This document shows positions 10,301-18,513 of a stretch of 64,000 nt of DNA, piece by piece. Origin of the DNA: Algoriphagus terrigena DSM 22685. GTDB taxonomy: Bacteria > Bacteroidota > Bacteroidia > Cytophagales > Cyclobacteriaceae. Position 1 is the first letter of the stretch; each line of letters begins with the position of its first letter. The position numbers and the translations under genes are program-made. The stretch lies in contig NZ_AUBW01000005.1 of assembly GCF_000429445.1 (NCBI RefSeq), positions 62,001 to 126,000 on the forward strand, written 5' to 3'. Below the pieces are notes generated by a model. The model saw only the letters and a program-made list of their open reading frames with translations, was not told where the DNA came from and did not search any database.

Positions 10301-10494
10301 TATTTGACAAAGAGCAAACCAAGTACGTGTATTTTGTAGCTGAGACTAAAGGTTCCGAAGCAGAAATGGAGCTCAAGGGTATCGAGCAGCTAAAAATCCA
10401 TTGTGCTGATGAGCACTTCAAAGCCATCTCAGGCGCCGAGGTTAAGTTTGCCAAAGTGGCGAGTTATGAAAGGATGTTGGAGATTATAAATTGA
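7378..10494 (+). CDS. res: Type III restriction enzyme Res subunit (helicase-endonuclease)
   Basis: A DEAD/DEAH-type superfamily 2 motor with Walker A 'METGTGKTYT' (about 111-120), motif II 'DEPQ' (about 238), 'RYSATH' near 264 and motif VI 'QEVGRGMRL' near 587. The C-terminus holds a PD-(D/E)XK nuclease with 'PDWAIVF' near 970 and 'ETKG' near 989. Type III Res uses ATP-driven sliding from two head-to-head unmethylated sites and cleaves when in complex with Mod. The 1,038-residue length is in the family's usual range and all motifs are intact, so it should be active. The ATG follows immediately after the preceding TAG. Confidence 0.92.
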   Translation: MKLQFKEQFFQLQAVKSVVDVFQGQALKSNTFTLERSKELIRKAKEAALGTKGIEFENDLMEDIGYRNATIQIGPDVILDNIQEIQRKDNLMEIPQLQKPKSNLGYNLTIEMETGTGKTYTYIRTMYELNKHYGWSKFIVIVPSIAIREGVYKTFQITQDHFQELYGHRIAPFIYNSSRPQDIENFASDSRISVMIINTQAFNARGADSRRIYMELDQFGSRKPIEIISQTNPILIIDEPQSVEGEKTLDSMQDFNPLFTLRYSATHKNEYNKIYRLDALDAYNQKLVKKIQVKGINIKGSTGTTGYLYLEQIQLSTSKPPRAVVEWELRSASGQVKRKRQALDKGGNFFDLSDGMPQYKNWILTDIDGYRNQITVNGMILQAGEAVGDLDEKTFRRIQIRETIQSHLQKEKVLFKKGIKVLSLFFIDSVDKYRVYDKDGNEELGEYVKIFEEEYNLQRSEFLDLFNEEYNTYLQETDPGKVRAYMPTDYLDYLNRDDASKVHNGYFSIDKKKKMVDPSVKRGSDESDDISAYDLIMKDKERLLSFEEPTRFIFSHSALKEGWDNPNVFQICALKQSDSTVRRRQEVGRGMRLCVNDHGIRQDFETVGDEVHELNKLTVIASEAYEKFAKGLQDEIAATLKDRPVKADERFLIGKLITDGKGLQVRINDDQARKINRLLYKADILDENDSITTIGREKIEASQIPVPEELIPFKEDIVKLLKSVYSSEVMKPENDRGMVTVAVNKNYYREEFRALWNKINIKSIYEVQFDSEKLIRDSKIRINKDLYISDRIYEVKTGEFKGGEKADVESNSAFTDTNRTHGKIREDIYTNATYDLVGELVQQTNLTRRTIVEILKAIESNKFAMFRKNPEEFIMKCGSLINEVKASLIIHNIVYHKTDERYDAATVFTNDKQALRQSEQLKKHIYDFLISDSKTEAEFAKNLELSTAVTLYAKLPQSFYITTPIARFSPDWAIVFDKEQTKYVYFVAETKGSEAEMELKGIEQLKIHCADEHFKAISGAEVKFAKVASYERMLEIIN

Positions 10495-10501
10495 AAAAAA
10501 A

Positions 10502-11593
10502 ATGCAAGCAGGGCATATTAAAGGAGCAATTCTTGAATTCATTATTAGAAACATCTTAAAAAGCTGTGGATTCACTAATGTAGTTGCGGATCCGCCCTAC
10601 ACATTCAAAGATGGTGACTTATTTAAAATAAATGGAAAGGGAGCGGCTCATGATGCAGATGTAATTATGGAACCACCAATTCAAATTCCATTTTCATACC
10701 CAATGAGAATTATTTTTGAATGCAAAGCTTATGCCGACAAAATAAAACTTGAGGTAGTGAGAAATGCCGCAGGCCTGAGAGAAGACATAAATAATTTTGA
10801 AATTGTCACAAAGGATTTTCTTAATCAGAGAATTAGAAAAAAAAGGTCAGAATTTGCTTTTGAAAACAGAAACCGACATTTATATCAAGTTGGAGTAGCA
10901 TCGGTTGGTGAATTTACTAAACCAGCTATTGAATTTGCCGTTAACAATAAAATCCCGTTATTCTCAATAAATGAAAATTTTGATTCATTTACCGCTACTC
11001 AAATCAATTTGATTACCCAAACAATAATCGACTCATTTGATCAAGATGAGATTCAGAATTTATATACTTTTTTAAAAGATAGAGAGGGGGATTTGGATGA
11101 CCCTAAATATCAAAGAGCCTTAAAAGTACTCCAAACAGAAGGTCCTTTAGGAGATATAACTTCAATTTCGGGCTATTTAACAAAAAGAACAAATGTCGGA
11201 ATTCTTAACAATGGACAGATTATTTTCTTATACAGTGTCCAAGATCAAAATCTTCTTTTTGATTCAAACATGAATTTGAAATATAAAGCAGAACTTCATT
11301 GGCATCGTCCTAATTACAATAGTTGGACTTTGGAAGTATTTCCTGAAAATGATGCAACCTCAAAAATCGATTTTAAATTTTTTCTTCCCGCCCAAATATT
11401 AAAAGAATGGGGAGACTCCAATTTCGATAAAGCTAAGGCTCTTGAATTGAAAGGCAATTACTTTTCAAAAATCATGGTATTCAATAAGGGTGGTGATAAT
11501 ATTTTCCCATTATCAATAATCAAGTTAGATGAAAATTGGCTTTCCCGACTGAAAAGTGAATTAAATGAAAATCCAGGTAATGAACCTTATTGA
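10502..11593 (+). CDS. PD-(D/E)XK-like nuclease-fold protein of unknown function
   Basis: The N-terminal 100 residues read as a restriction-endonuclease-like fold: D51/D53 in 'HDADVIMEP', then E73-C-K75 in 'IIFECKAYADK', preceded by a helix and strand. Mrr-like nucleases share this arrangement. The rest (about 110-363) is not recognised. It starts 7 bases after res and overlaps the SNF2 helicase start. Base composition is markedly more AT-rich than the flanking res and helicase genes, so it may have been inserted into the operon later or exchanged with other variants. Nuclease activity is inferred from the motif only. Confidence 0.7.
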   Translation: MQAGHIKGAILEFIIRNILKSCGFTNVVADPPYTFKDGDLFKINGKGAAHDADVIMEPPIQIPFSYPMRIIFECKAYADKIKLEVVRNAAGLREDINNFEIVTKDFLNQRIRKKRSEFAFENRNRHLYQVGVASVGEFTKPAIEFAVNNKIPLFSINENFDSFTATQINLITQTIIDSFDQDEIQNLYTFLKDREGDLDDPKYQRALKVLQTEGPLGDITSISGYLTKRTNVGILNNGQIIFLYSVQDQNLLFDSNMNLKYKAELHWHRPNYNSWTLEVFPENDATSKIDFKFFLPAQILKEWGDSNFDKAKALELKGNYFSKIMVFNKGGDNIFPLSIIKLDENWLSRLKSELNENPGNEPY

Positions 11594-14500
11594 CAACATC
11601 ACCACCCGTCTTGGAGACGATCTGAAGCAGGAAATCAAGCGAGGAAGTAGAATGGCTATTGCTGCCTCCTCATTTTCAATTTATGCCTTTGAGGCACTAA
11701 AGAAAGAGCTTCGGGGAGTTGAGCAATTGAGGTTTATTTTTTCCTCACCGGCATTTGTGGAAGAAAAGTTTCAAAAGCAATCCAGACAGTTTTACATCCC
11801 TCATATCTTCAAGGAAGCTGATCTATGCGGGGGTGATTTTGAACTCAGACTCAAGAATGAATTGACCCAACGTGCCATCGCCAAGGAATGTGCTGCTTGG
11901 GTTAAAGAAAAAGTACAATTCAAGTCGAATATTCAAGTCAACCAGCCGCTCTATGGAATGATCCATTCTGAAGACAAAGAAGGGCAAGGGGTAGCATACA
12001 CGAATATTAACAACTTTACCACCGCTGACCTAGGATTTACGCCAAAGCTGGGTTTCCCCACATTAATTCATAAGATAGCCACGCCAGAAAGCAAGGCCTA
12101 CTTGGACTGGTTCAATCAGGTTTGGAATAATCAGGAAAGCCTTCAAGACGTTACCTCACATGTTCAAGAATACTTTGAAAATGCCTTCAAAGAGAACAGC
12201 CCCGAATTCATCTACTTCATTACCCTTTACAACATCTTTAATGATTTCCTGGATGACATATCCAGTGATTCCTTACCTAATGATCAAATAGGATTTAAAG
12301 ATACTCTGATCTGGAGCAAGCTGTACAATTTCCAAAAAGACGCAGTGATCGGAGCTATTAACAAGCTTGAGAAATATAATGGCTGCATCCTTGCAGATTC
12401 TGTGGGACTTGGAAAAACCTTCTCTGCATTGGGAGTCATGAAATATTATGAACTTCGAAACAAGGATGTGCTGGTACTTTGTCCTAAAAAACTTGAAGCA
12501 AACTGGAATACATACCGAAACAATGACAAGGACAATTTTTTAGCAAAGGACCGATTCCGATATGATGTACTTTTTCATACTGATCTGAGTCGAGATAAGG
12601 GCGAAAGCAATGGAAGAGATCTGGAGCGAGTCAACTGGGGCAATTATGGTCTAGTGGTCATCGATGAGTCACATAACTTCCGAAACAACAACCCAAACAT
12701 TGATAAAGAAAATCGGTATCAAAGACTCCTTAGGAAAATTGTCAAAGAGGGTATTGAGACCAAAGTCTTGATGCTATCTGCAACTCCGGTCAACAACCGA
12801 TTCAATGATTTAAAGAATCAACTTGCCTTAGCCTATGAAGGTAATCCAGGAAAGATTGATGGGAAGCTCGATACTGAAAGAGGAATCGATCAAATCTTCC
12901 GTAGAGCGCAAACTGCCTTTAATACTTGGTCCAGGTTAGATAATGTAGAAAGAACAACCGAAGTCCTCTTAGGCATGCTTGACTTTGATTTTTTTGAAGT
13001 CTTGGACAGCTTGACCATTGCCAGATCAAGAAAACACATTACCACTTATTATGATACCACTGACATTGGAGAATTCCCGGCGAGGAATCAGCCAGAGTCC
13101 ATCCAGGTTCCATTGAGTCAATATGCATCTATTACCTATCGGGAAATTGCGGAGAGTCTGGTAATGCTCAACCTTTCAGTGTATTCGCCGATGAACTACA
13201 TCAAACCAAGCAAAATTCCGTTTTACGAGGAGCGCTATGATCAAAGAGTAGGGACGGGTCGTCTTAGGCAGAAAGACCGTGAAACAAGCTTAAAAGTGCT
13301 CATGCGGATCAATCTTTTGAAACGTCTGGAAAGCTCAGTTGACTCATTCAGAATTACACTTCGGAACATCCGAAATCAAATTCAGTCAGGAATAATAGCA
13401 ATTGAAAAAGGAGATTTATCAGATACCTATTCCGGCATCGAAGCCAATTGGGGTGATGAGGAATTTGATTGGGAATCAGCTTGGGGCGATGAAGAGCAAG
13501 TCTTTGGCAGGAAGGTTAAAATCCATGTCGCTGATATGGATACGAGGAGATGGGGAGAAGACCTCAGAGAAGACCTTGCGGTAATTGATGGCCTCTTGCT
13601 TGAGATTTCTGAAATCAAAGGAAAGAATGACTCTAAGCTTCAAAAACTGAAGCATATCATATCTACCAAAGTAGAGTCCCCATTCAACCCGGGTAATAAA
13701 AAAGTACTTGTCTTCACAGCATTCGCAGATACTGCAAATTACTTGTATGATGAGTTGAAGGATTTCATGTTGGAAAAATTTGAAATCAACACTTCAATCA
13801 TCACCGGTTCAAAAAGAGCTTGTACCTCAAAGAGAATCCCAACAGAATTGAATGCGCTTCTAACCTGCTTCAGTCCCATTTCAAAAAACAAGGAATTGAT
13901 TTATCCTGGTATAAAGGATTCTATAGATCTCATAATCGCCACGGATTGTATATCAGAAGGTCAAAACCTGCAGGATGGTGACTATATGATCAATTATGAC
14001 ATCCACTGGAATCCGGTAAGAATCGTCCAGCGGTTTGGCAGGATAGATCGAATCGGTTCTAAGAATAAGACCATCACCATGGTCAACTTTTGGCCGGATA
14101 TCACCCTGGATTCTTATATCAACCTTAAGCAGCGCGTAGAAAGCAAAATGGCCATAACCAATATGGCCAGCACAGGAGACGATAACTTATTGAGAGTTGA
14201 GGAACAGGAAATGGAGTATCGAAAGATTCAACTTCAAAAGCTCCAGAAGGAAGTGATCGACCTTGAGGATTTGCGTGAAGGCGTCAGTATTACTGACCTT
14301 GGATTAAATGATTTCCGCATTGATTTATCGAACTATATCAAAACCTATGGGGATTTAAAAAGTATTCCTCAGGGGTTACATGCAGTGGCTGCCTCAAAAT
14401 TCAATCTACCTCCAGGTGTGTTCTTTGTTTTGAAAAACATTAATACAACCGTGAATATCGACAAACTGAACAGGCTCCATCCTTACTACATGGTTTATAT

Positions 14501-14810
14501 TTCCCAGGACGGTCAAGTTATACACAACCATGTTGACGCTAAGAAGAATTTGGACGACTTCCGAGCCTTAGCTAAAGGATTAAACACTCCTGACAAGAAA
14601 CTATGCGATCAACTTGCGATCGAGACGGAAGATTACCGGGAAATGGCCAACTATTCCAATTTGCTCAAAAAGGCGATTGGCTCAATTCTAAAAAGCGAAG
14701 AGGAAAAAGATGTATTAAGCCTGTTTAGAGCTGGTGGCACCACTGCGTTGGTTGAAAAAATCAAAGGCATTGAGGATTTTGCGTTAATTTCATTTTTGAT
14801 TGTGAAGTAG
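11580..14810 (+). CDS. SNF2-type helicase with degenerate phospholipase-D-like N-terminus
   Basis: I chose the second in-frame ATG (MNLIDNITTRLG) because family N-termini align there; the upstream alternative is 11,565. The first ~190 residues match the PLD-like module that precedes such helicases, but a clear HxK..D motif is missing. The motor has Walker A 'ADSVGLGKTFSA' near 272, 'DESHNFRN' near 361, 'LSATPVNNR' near 400 and 'QRFGRIDRIGS' near 816. Relatives translocate on double-stranded DNA and occur in DISARM-like and other defence islands. The start overlaps the preceding gene, and the stop is one base before the DUF4391 gene. Confidence 0.85.
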   Translation: MNLIDNITTRLGDDLKQEIKRGSRMAIAASSFSIYAFEALKKELRGVEQLRFIFSSPAFVEEKFQKQSRQFYIPHIFKEADLCGGDFELRLKNELTQRAIAKECAAWVKEKVQFKSNIQVNQPLYGMIHSEDKEGQGVAYTNINNFTTADLGFTPKLGFPTLIHKIATPESKAYLDWFNQVWNNQESLQDVTSHVQEYFENAFKENSPEFIYFITLYNIFNDFLDDISSDSLPNDQIGFKDTLIWSKLYNFQKDAVIGAINKLEKYNGCILADSVGLGKTFSALGVMKYYELRNKDVLVLCPKKLEANWNTYRNNDKDNFLAKDRFRYDVLFHTDLSRDKGESNGRDLERVNWGNYGLVVIDESHNFRNNNPNIDKENRYQRLLRKIVKEGIETKVLMLSATPVNNRFNDLKNQLALAYEGNPGKIDGKLDTERGIDQIFRRAQTAFNTWSRLDNVERTTEVLLGMLDFDFFEVLDSLTIARSRKHITTYYDTTDIGEFPARNQPESIQVPLSQYASITYREIAESLVMLNLSVYSPMNYIKPSKIPFYEERYDQRVGTGRLRQKDRETSLKVLMRINLLKRLESSVDSFRITLRNIRNQIQSGIIAIEKGDLSDTYSGIEANWGDEEFDWESAWGDEEQVFGRKVKIHVADMDTRRWGEDLREDLAVIDGLLLEISEIKGKNDSKLQKLKHIISTKVESPFNPGNKKVLVFTAFADTANYLYDELKDFMLEKFEINTSIITGSKRACTSKRIPTELNALLTCFSPISKNKELIYPGIKDSIDLIIATDCISEGQNLQDGDYMINYDIHWNPVRIVQRFGRIDRIGSKNKTITMVNFWPDITLDSYINLKQRVESKMAITNMASTGDDNLLRVEEQEMEYRKIQLQKLQKEVIDLEDLREGVSITDLGLNDFRIDLSNYIKTYGDLKSIPQGLHAVAASKFNLPPGVFFVLKNINTTVNIDKLNRLHPYYMVYISQDGQVIHNHVDAKKNLDDFRALAKGLNTPDKKLCDQLAIETEDYREMANYSNLLKKAIGSILKSEEEKDVLSLFRAGGTTALVEKIKGIEDFALISFLIVK

Positions 14811-14811
14811 A

Positions 14812-15456
14812 ATGACTCCGATCAGTCAACTACCCAAGCCAACCCAAGTTAACAAGGTAATCCCCAAAAATGCCTTTGATTCTTACTGTACTGCCCAACA
14901 GAAAAGACTCTTTACTGAAAAGGTTGAGAAAATCAGATGGACGAATAAATTGGCCTGGGAAACCATCAACTTACCGTCAGTTCAAATAAAAGAAATCCAA
15001 TGCTTTGAAATCGACCTCAGAGATCGAGAAGGAATTGATGAGGTTTTGAAGATTATAGATCGTGCAATCCCCTACCCGATTCTTTTTAGTCTTTCATTTG
15101 GGACTTTCATGAAAAGGCTAATCTCTCAAAAACACCCTCACCCTACCAATGAGGATAATGCCGTGGTTGACTGGACTTTTGAGTCTCCCTGGACAGCAGA
15201 GCCCATTGAAATCCATTTTGATTTGAGAGAGAATTTAGATGAGGTTTTCCGGAGGCTATGTTTAGCGGTATCAGGGGAGAATGAGCTTCAAATGGGAATT
15301 GATCAGCTGGTCACATTCAAAAAAGAATCACAGGACTTAGAAAGCAAGATTCAAAAGATCAAATCCCGAATTGCAAATGAGAAGCAATTCAATCGAAGGG
15401 TTGAATTGAATCTGGAATTGCAAACTCTTGAAAGAAGGTTAAAGTATTTGGTTTGA
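14812..15456 (+). CDS. DUF4391 domain protein
   Basis: The 214-residue protein opens with 'TQVNKVIPKNAFDSY', typical of DUF4391. The C-terminus (about 160-214) is a charged coiled coil. The family has no established biochemical role but is repeatedly found directly after PLD-SNF2 helicases and near type III restriction genes, as here. It is the last gene of the operon, one base after the helicase stop and about 40 bases before a strong terminator. A structural partner of the helicase is my best guess. Confidence 0.8.
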   Translation: MTPISQLPKPTQVNKVIPKNAFDSYCTAQQKRLFTEKVEKIRWTNKLAWETINLPSVQIKEIQCFEIDLRDREGIDEVLKIIDRAIPYPILFSLSFGTFMKRLISQKHPHPTNEDNAVVDWTFESPWTAEPIEIHFDLRENLDEVFRRLCLAVSGENELQMGIDQLVTFKKESQDLESKIQKIKSRIANEKQFNRRVELNLELQTLERRLKYLV

Positions 15457-15495
15457 ATAACTGAACAACGAAATGCAGAAAACATTTTCCCAGCC

Positions 15496-15522
15496 AAAAA
15501 AAAAGCCCCGAAGGGCTTTTTT
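15496..15522. terminator. Bidirectional rho-independent terminator after the restriction operon
   Basis: Arms AAAAAAGCCC and GGGCTTTTTT enclose a CGAA loop, with T-runs on both strands. It ends the plus-strand operon and also ends the truncated minus-strand gene copy. The same stem recurs at 16,728 as part of a duplication. Confidence 0.8.
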
Positions 15523-15716
15523 CAAGATTCATCCGAATCCTGTTCTTTGACAGAAACGTAAACCGTGTGGGTTTTTCCGTACTGATCAGGTTCTTTTAGC
15601 TTGGCGACATTGAACTTGACGAAGGTTTCTCCTTCATACTCGAAGGTGTGGTTTTGAAGCTCGGCCATGTTCAGGCTCACTTCTACGATGTCCATGTTTT
15701 CGACTTGCTTTCCTTT
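15522..15716 (-). pseudogene. 5'-truncated duplicate of the 71-residue ICE gene
   Basis: The minus strand encodes a near-identical copy of the small protein at 16,753-16,968, for example 'VEVSLNMAELQNHTFEYEG' and 'YGKTHTVYVSVKE', ending ...EQDSDES. Homology stops abruptly at 15,716, where the first ~12 codons should be. An internal ATG at 15,693-15,695 could still give a product of about 57 residues. The duplication includes the terminator. It marks the junction between defence cargo and ICE backbone. Confidence 0.8.
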
Positions 15717-15851
15717 ACGGGCCCACTACTACAGAACTAAAAATCGGATACTTTGGGTCTGTAAAATTTGCAAAGGCAAAGGACCTTTCTCTAGCAAATT
15801 AACTAGATCAAATTTGACCCTAATGGATCTTCAAAAGAAATTAGATACTTT
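15717..15851. other. Junction sequence without a recognisable gene
   Basis: These bases follow the truncated gene copy. On the plus strand an open stretch ends in 'CKICKGKGPFSSK...KLDTF', possibly the tail of a lost gene. It lacks its own start and overlaps the pseudogene, so I do not call a gene. Confidence 0.3.
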
Positions 15852-16442
15852 TTAAAAATATGCTTTAACTGTCGTTTTTATAGCTCTGTTGTATACTGAA
15901 TTGGAAATTTCGCTTATGTTAGCGAATCCATGTTCATAAATTAATTGTATCTGCAAGGTTTTTGAAGGGCTATACCCTAGACCAAAAACTCCTGCAATGT
16001 CGGTGTCTTTCCACAATGCCTTTGCTTCGGCTCCTTTTACTGTAATTTTAGTATCTCCTTCTCCGAAAATCATTGCAGAGGATAAAAGAAATGACGGCTG
16101 GGGTCCTCCAATAATACTGAACCGCTCTCCCAGTTGAAAATCAAAAAGTAAAGGAATATCTAAATAGCCATTTCTCACCAATGAATTAACATTGTCTAAA
16201 TTCGTCTTAGCACCCTTAGTTGCAAAGTCAACACCAGGTTCAAAACGAATAGCACTTGAAATTGGAAGGGATGTAAAGGCACCCAACGAAAATCCGTTTC
16301 GGAAATTGGTGTCCTTCCCTCCAGAATCTTCTCCTTCAAAAGTGGTTATTGAAAATCCCAACCTGAATCCGTATTTAACATCTTGAGCATTGATGGACGT
16401 TGTAAATGCAAATGCGAGTACAAAAAAGAGAATCCTTAACAT
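15852..16442 (-). CDS. Outer-membrane beta-barrel protein (PorT/OprF-like porin family)
   Basis: A signal peptide 'MLRILFFVLAFAFTTSINAQ' is followed by alternating strand-like segments with glycine/aromatic ends, such as 'YGFRLGFSITTF', 'FEPGVDFATKG' and 'AGVFGLGYSPSKTLQIQLIYEHG', and a C-terminal phenylalanine (KAYF). The length of 196 residues fits small Bacteroidetes outer-membrane beta-barrel proteins. Its exact role is unknown. It sits between the two copies of the 71-residue gene, so it is probably ICE cargo that arrived with the restriction island. Confidence 0.75.
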   Translation of the reverse strand: MLRILFFVLAFAFTTSINAQDVKYGFRLGFSITTFEGEDSGGKDTNFRNGFSLGAFTSLPISSAIRFEPGVDFATKGAKTNLDNVNSLVRNGYLDIPLLFDFQLGERFSIIGGPQPSFLLSSAMIFGEGDTKITVKGAEAKALWKDTDIAGVFGLGYSPSKTLQIQLIYEHGFANISEISNSVYNRAIKTTVKAYF

Positions 16443-16727
16443 GGTCGTTATATTTAAGTGAATTGAATCAAATGGATTTTGAAATTTTCAACAAAAAAAT
16501 TCTCATTGACAACTGAACAAAATTTAATATTAGTTGAGTTCTCATATTGTCTGATACGATATCCATGAGATTAATGTTTTTCCTTTACTAAGAAATTATT
16601 TTTCATGAAATTAATAGTTGTTGGTTCTATACCTTTTGTATCTCCACGTAATTTGGGCCATTAGCTAGTTTGATTCCGTTCTGACAACTTATTTGCACCA
16701 ACAGAGAAAAAATAAACAATTATAAAG

Positions 16728-16747
16728 AAGCCCCGAAGGGCTTTTTT
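16728..16747. terminator. Rho-independent terminator of the 71-residue gene
   Basis: Stem AAGCCC/GGGCTT with CGAA loop sits just downstream of the minus-strand 71-residue gene. The long T-run lies on the plus strand, while the minus-strand tail is weak. It is duplicated at 15,499-15,522. Confidence 0.6.
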
Positions 16748-16752
16748 CAAGA

Positions 16753-16968
16753 TTATTCTGAATCCGATTCTTTGACGGAAACGTAAACCGTGTGGGTTTT
16801 TCCGTACTGATCAGGTTCTTTTAGCTTGGCGACATTGAACTTGACGAAGGTTTCTCCTTCATATTCGAAGGTGTGGTTTTGAAGCTCGGCCATATTCAGG
16901 CTCACTTCTACGATGTTGCTATTTTCGACTTGCTTTCCTTTTCCGATGTACTTTTTTGAGAATGCCAT
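16753..16968 (-). CDS. Conserved small ICE protein, 71 residues
   Basis: Intact copy beginning 'MAFSKKYIGKGKQVENSN' and ending 'TVYVSVKESDSE'. It is short, soluble and strand-rich, and acidic at the end. No function is recognised; its low divergence from the truncated copy suggests selection. It lies alone between a terminator and a 308-base spacer. Confidence 0.7.
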   Translation of the reverse strand: MAFSKKYIGKGKQVENSNIVEVSLNMAELQNHTFEYEGETFVKFNVAKLKEPDQYGKTHTVYVSVKESDSE

Positions 16969-17276
16969 AGTATTTTGGTTTTAGTTAAAATTTATGCAGG
17001 TCATTTAGGATAGCCGGGAAAGTGAGAAAAAATTAGAATTTAAAAACTGGGAGGTAGTCCGTAGGAGACCCTGTTTTTAGAAAATTCTGCTGGAAGCCTC
17101 AATTTTTTGAAACTGACAGGCTGTCCGACCTTTGTGCATACAATTGGATAAAACCGGAATAGGGCTTCGTTTACTCGGTTCGTATAGCTAGGAAAACTAC
17201 AATTAGGAAGTCGATTGCCATCATATATTCAAGCCAGCCGACGGATGAAATCTTCTGTTCTGGACGAGAGCGGAAA
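16969..17276. other. Intergenic spacer, 308 bases
   Basis: Contains the promoter side of the 71-residue gene. I see no tRNA, clear repeat or open frame with a start that resembles a gene. The stretch near 17,140-17,275 is unusually GC-rich for an intergenic spacer and may be a decayed gene, but I cannot identify it. Confidence 0.3.
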
Positions 17277-17603
17277 CTACATCAGTTTACCAAAATCACT
17301 GAACGAATTCTCTCTTAACAGTTCTTTCACCTTCCCTTTTCTAACCTTGTTGGCTTCAATTTGCTCAAAGGACAGCAAAAGCTTCATCAACATAAATCTC
17401 AGGTCCTTATCGGTTAGATCAATTCCGTTCTGCCGAAACGACTCCTCTATAAAGGATTTGGCATTGTAAGGATATACCACTTGACCTTTGAAAGCTGCGT
17501 CTGCCGGGTGTACCACTTCATTATACATGTTCATCAGAACTATTCCGTCATCAGCCTTGTCAAGTAGGTTCAAGGCATTTTCTACTACTTTTTTGATACT
17601 CAT
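17277..17603 (-). CDS. Hypothetical ICE protein, 108 residues
   Basis: Predicted soluble and mostly helical protein ('MSIKKVVENALNLLDKADDG', 'LRFMLMKLLLSFEQIEANKV'). No domain is recognised. It is followed by a spacer and lies in the same direction as the transfer operon, so an accessory conjugation or maintenance role is possible. Confidence 0.55.
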   Translation of the reverse strand: MSIKKVVENALNLLDKADDGIVLMNMYNEVVHPADAAFKGQVVYPYNAKSFIEESFRQNGIDLTDKDLRFMLMKLLLSFEQIEANKVRKGKVKELLRENSFSDFGKLM

Positions 17604-17666
17604 TGGGTGTGTTAAGTTTCTGATTTAAAAATAGGCAAATGTTCGAGATAAGGAGCTTTCCCCTGC

Positions 17667-18161
17667 TTATTGGATAGTGATCTCTTCAGCAAGTGGAACC
17701 GAAGTTTCACCAGGTGGCAAAGCCTCATAATCGTATTGTAGATAAACCTCACCATCGGCCAAAACACTGACTGTCGCCGAAAGCGGCTGGAAAGAATCGT
17801 TAGTATCCGTTCCCAAGTGAACGGCATTGAAAACTAAGCCCAGGCTGTGGATTGGGGCTGAGGAAGTGGCCGCAATGGTGGATATTTCAGGCTCAAAAGA
17901 AAGCGTATAGGTATTGCCCTGTTCAATTACCTGAGTCCAATCGAGTTCGGTCGGCTGGTCCAACACAGGAGCGACAAAAGTAGATGTGCCGCTCAGCATA
18001 CTATGAACCGAAAATGTCACCAGATAGTCATCGTAACTACCATCCATTGCAATTTCGATGATAACGTCCTTTTCCACCAATTTGGGATTTTCATCTTCTG
18101 AAGAGCAGGCAAGGGACAGGCTGACAAGAAAAAGGAGGAGGAGGTAATTCAGTTTTTTCAT
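17667..18161 (-). CDS. Small lipoprotein
   Basis: The N-terminus 'MKKLNYLLLLFLVSLSLACSS' is a signal peptide with a lipobox cysteine near residue 19, followed by an acidic 'SEDENP' linker. The remainder is strand-rich ('YLVTFSVHSMLSGTSTFVA', 'GEVYLQYDYEALPPGE'). It is probably a surface or periplasmic lipoprotein. Function unknown; it may be recipient-sensing or entry-exclusion related, but that is only location-based speculation. Confidence 0.65.
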   Translation of the reverse strand: MKKLNYLLLLFLVSLSLACSSEDENPKLVEKDVIIEIAMDGSYDDYLVTFSVHSMLSGTSTFVAPVLDQPTELDWTQVIEQGNTYTLSFEPEISTIAATSSAPIHSLGLVFNAVHLGTDTNDSFQPLSATVSVLADGEVYLQYDYEALPPGETSVPLAEEITIQ

Positions 18162-18486
18162 CGTGAAATTGGTTTAATTTAAAAATTCTGGTTTAAGCAT
18201 AGTGAGCTGATAAATATAGCATAACCATATTAATTGACCTCGTTCAAAAACCGTTTATCGTCTTGATTAAATGACTTAACCCCCTTCTGTTTTGGTTTTT
18301 ATGTGCTAACTGTTGGCAATAATACCTTGTGAACGAAATAGGACCCTGGCGAAAAATTGAAAAATGAATACTTTTTCAGTTTATAGGCGTACAACGACAA
18401 ATCTCTAAAATCAAATGTCAGTAAAATGTCGGTTGAATGTCGTGGTAAATCCCATTTTAAGATTAAAATTAAACTCTAAATTGTAG
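18162..18486. other. Divergent intergenic region, 325 bases
   Basis: Separates the minus-strand lipoprotein from the plus-strand membrane XRE regulator. It contains the three AATGTC repeats described separately. No gene is seen. Confidence 0.4.
18414..18441 (+). promoter_or_regulatory. Three AATGTC direct repeats at exact 11-base spacing (putative operator)
   Basis: AATGTC occurs at 18,414, 18,425 and 18,436, one helical turn apart, 45-75 bases before the XRE regulator start. The phased spacing suggests cooperative binding on one face of DNA, possibly autoregulation by the downstream protein. Confidence 0.5.
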
Positions 18487-18513
18487 TTGGGATTTCTCAA
18501 AACATCTATCAGA

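Noticed and set aside
15667-15855. Plus-strand 62-residue frame
   Set aside because: Its first half is the opposite strand of the truncated 71-residue gene copy. Only the tail might be a gene remnant, without a start.
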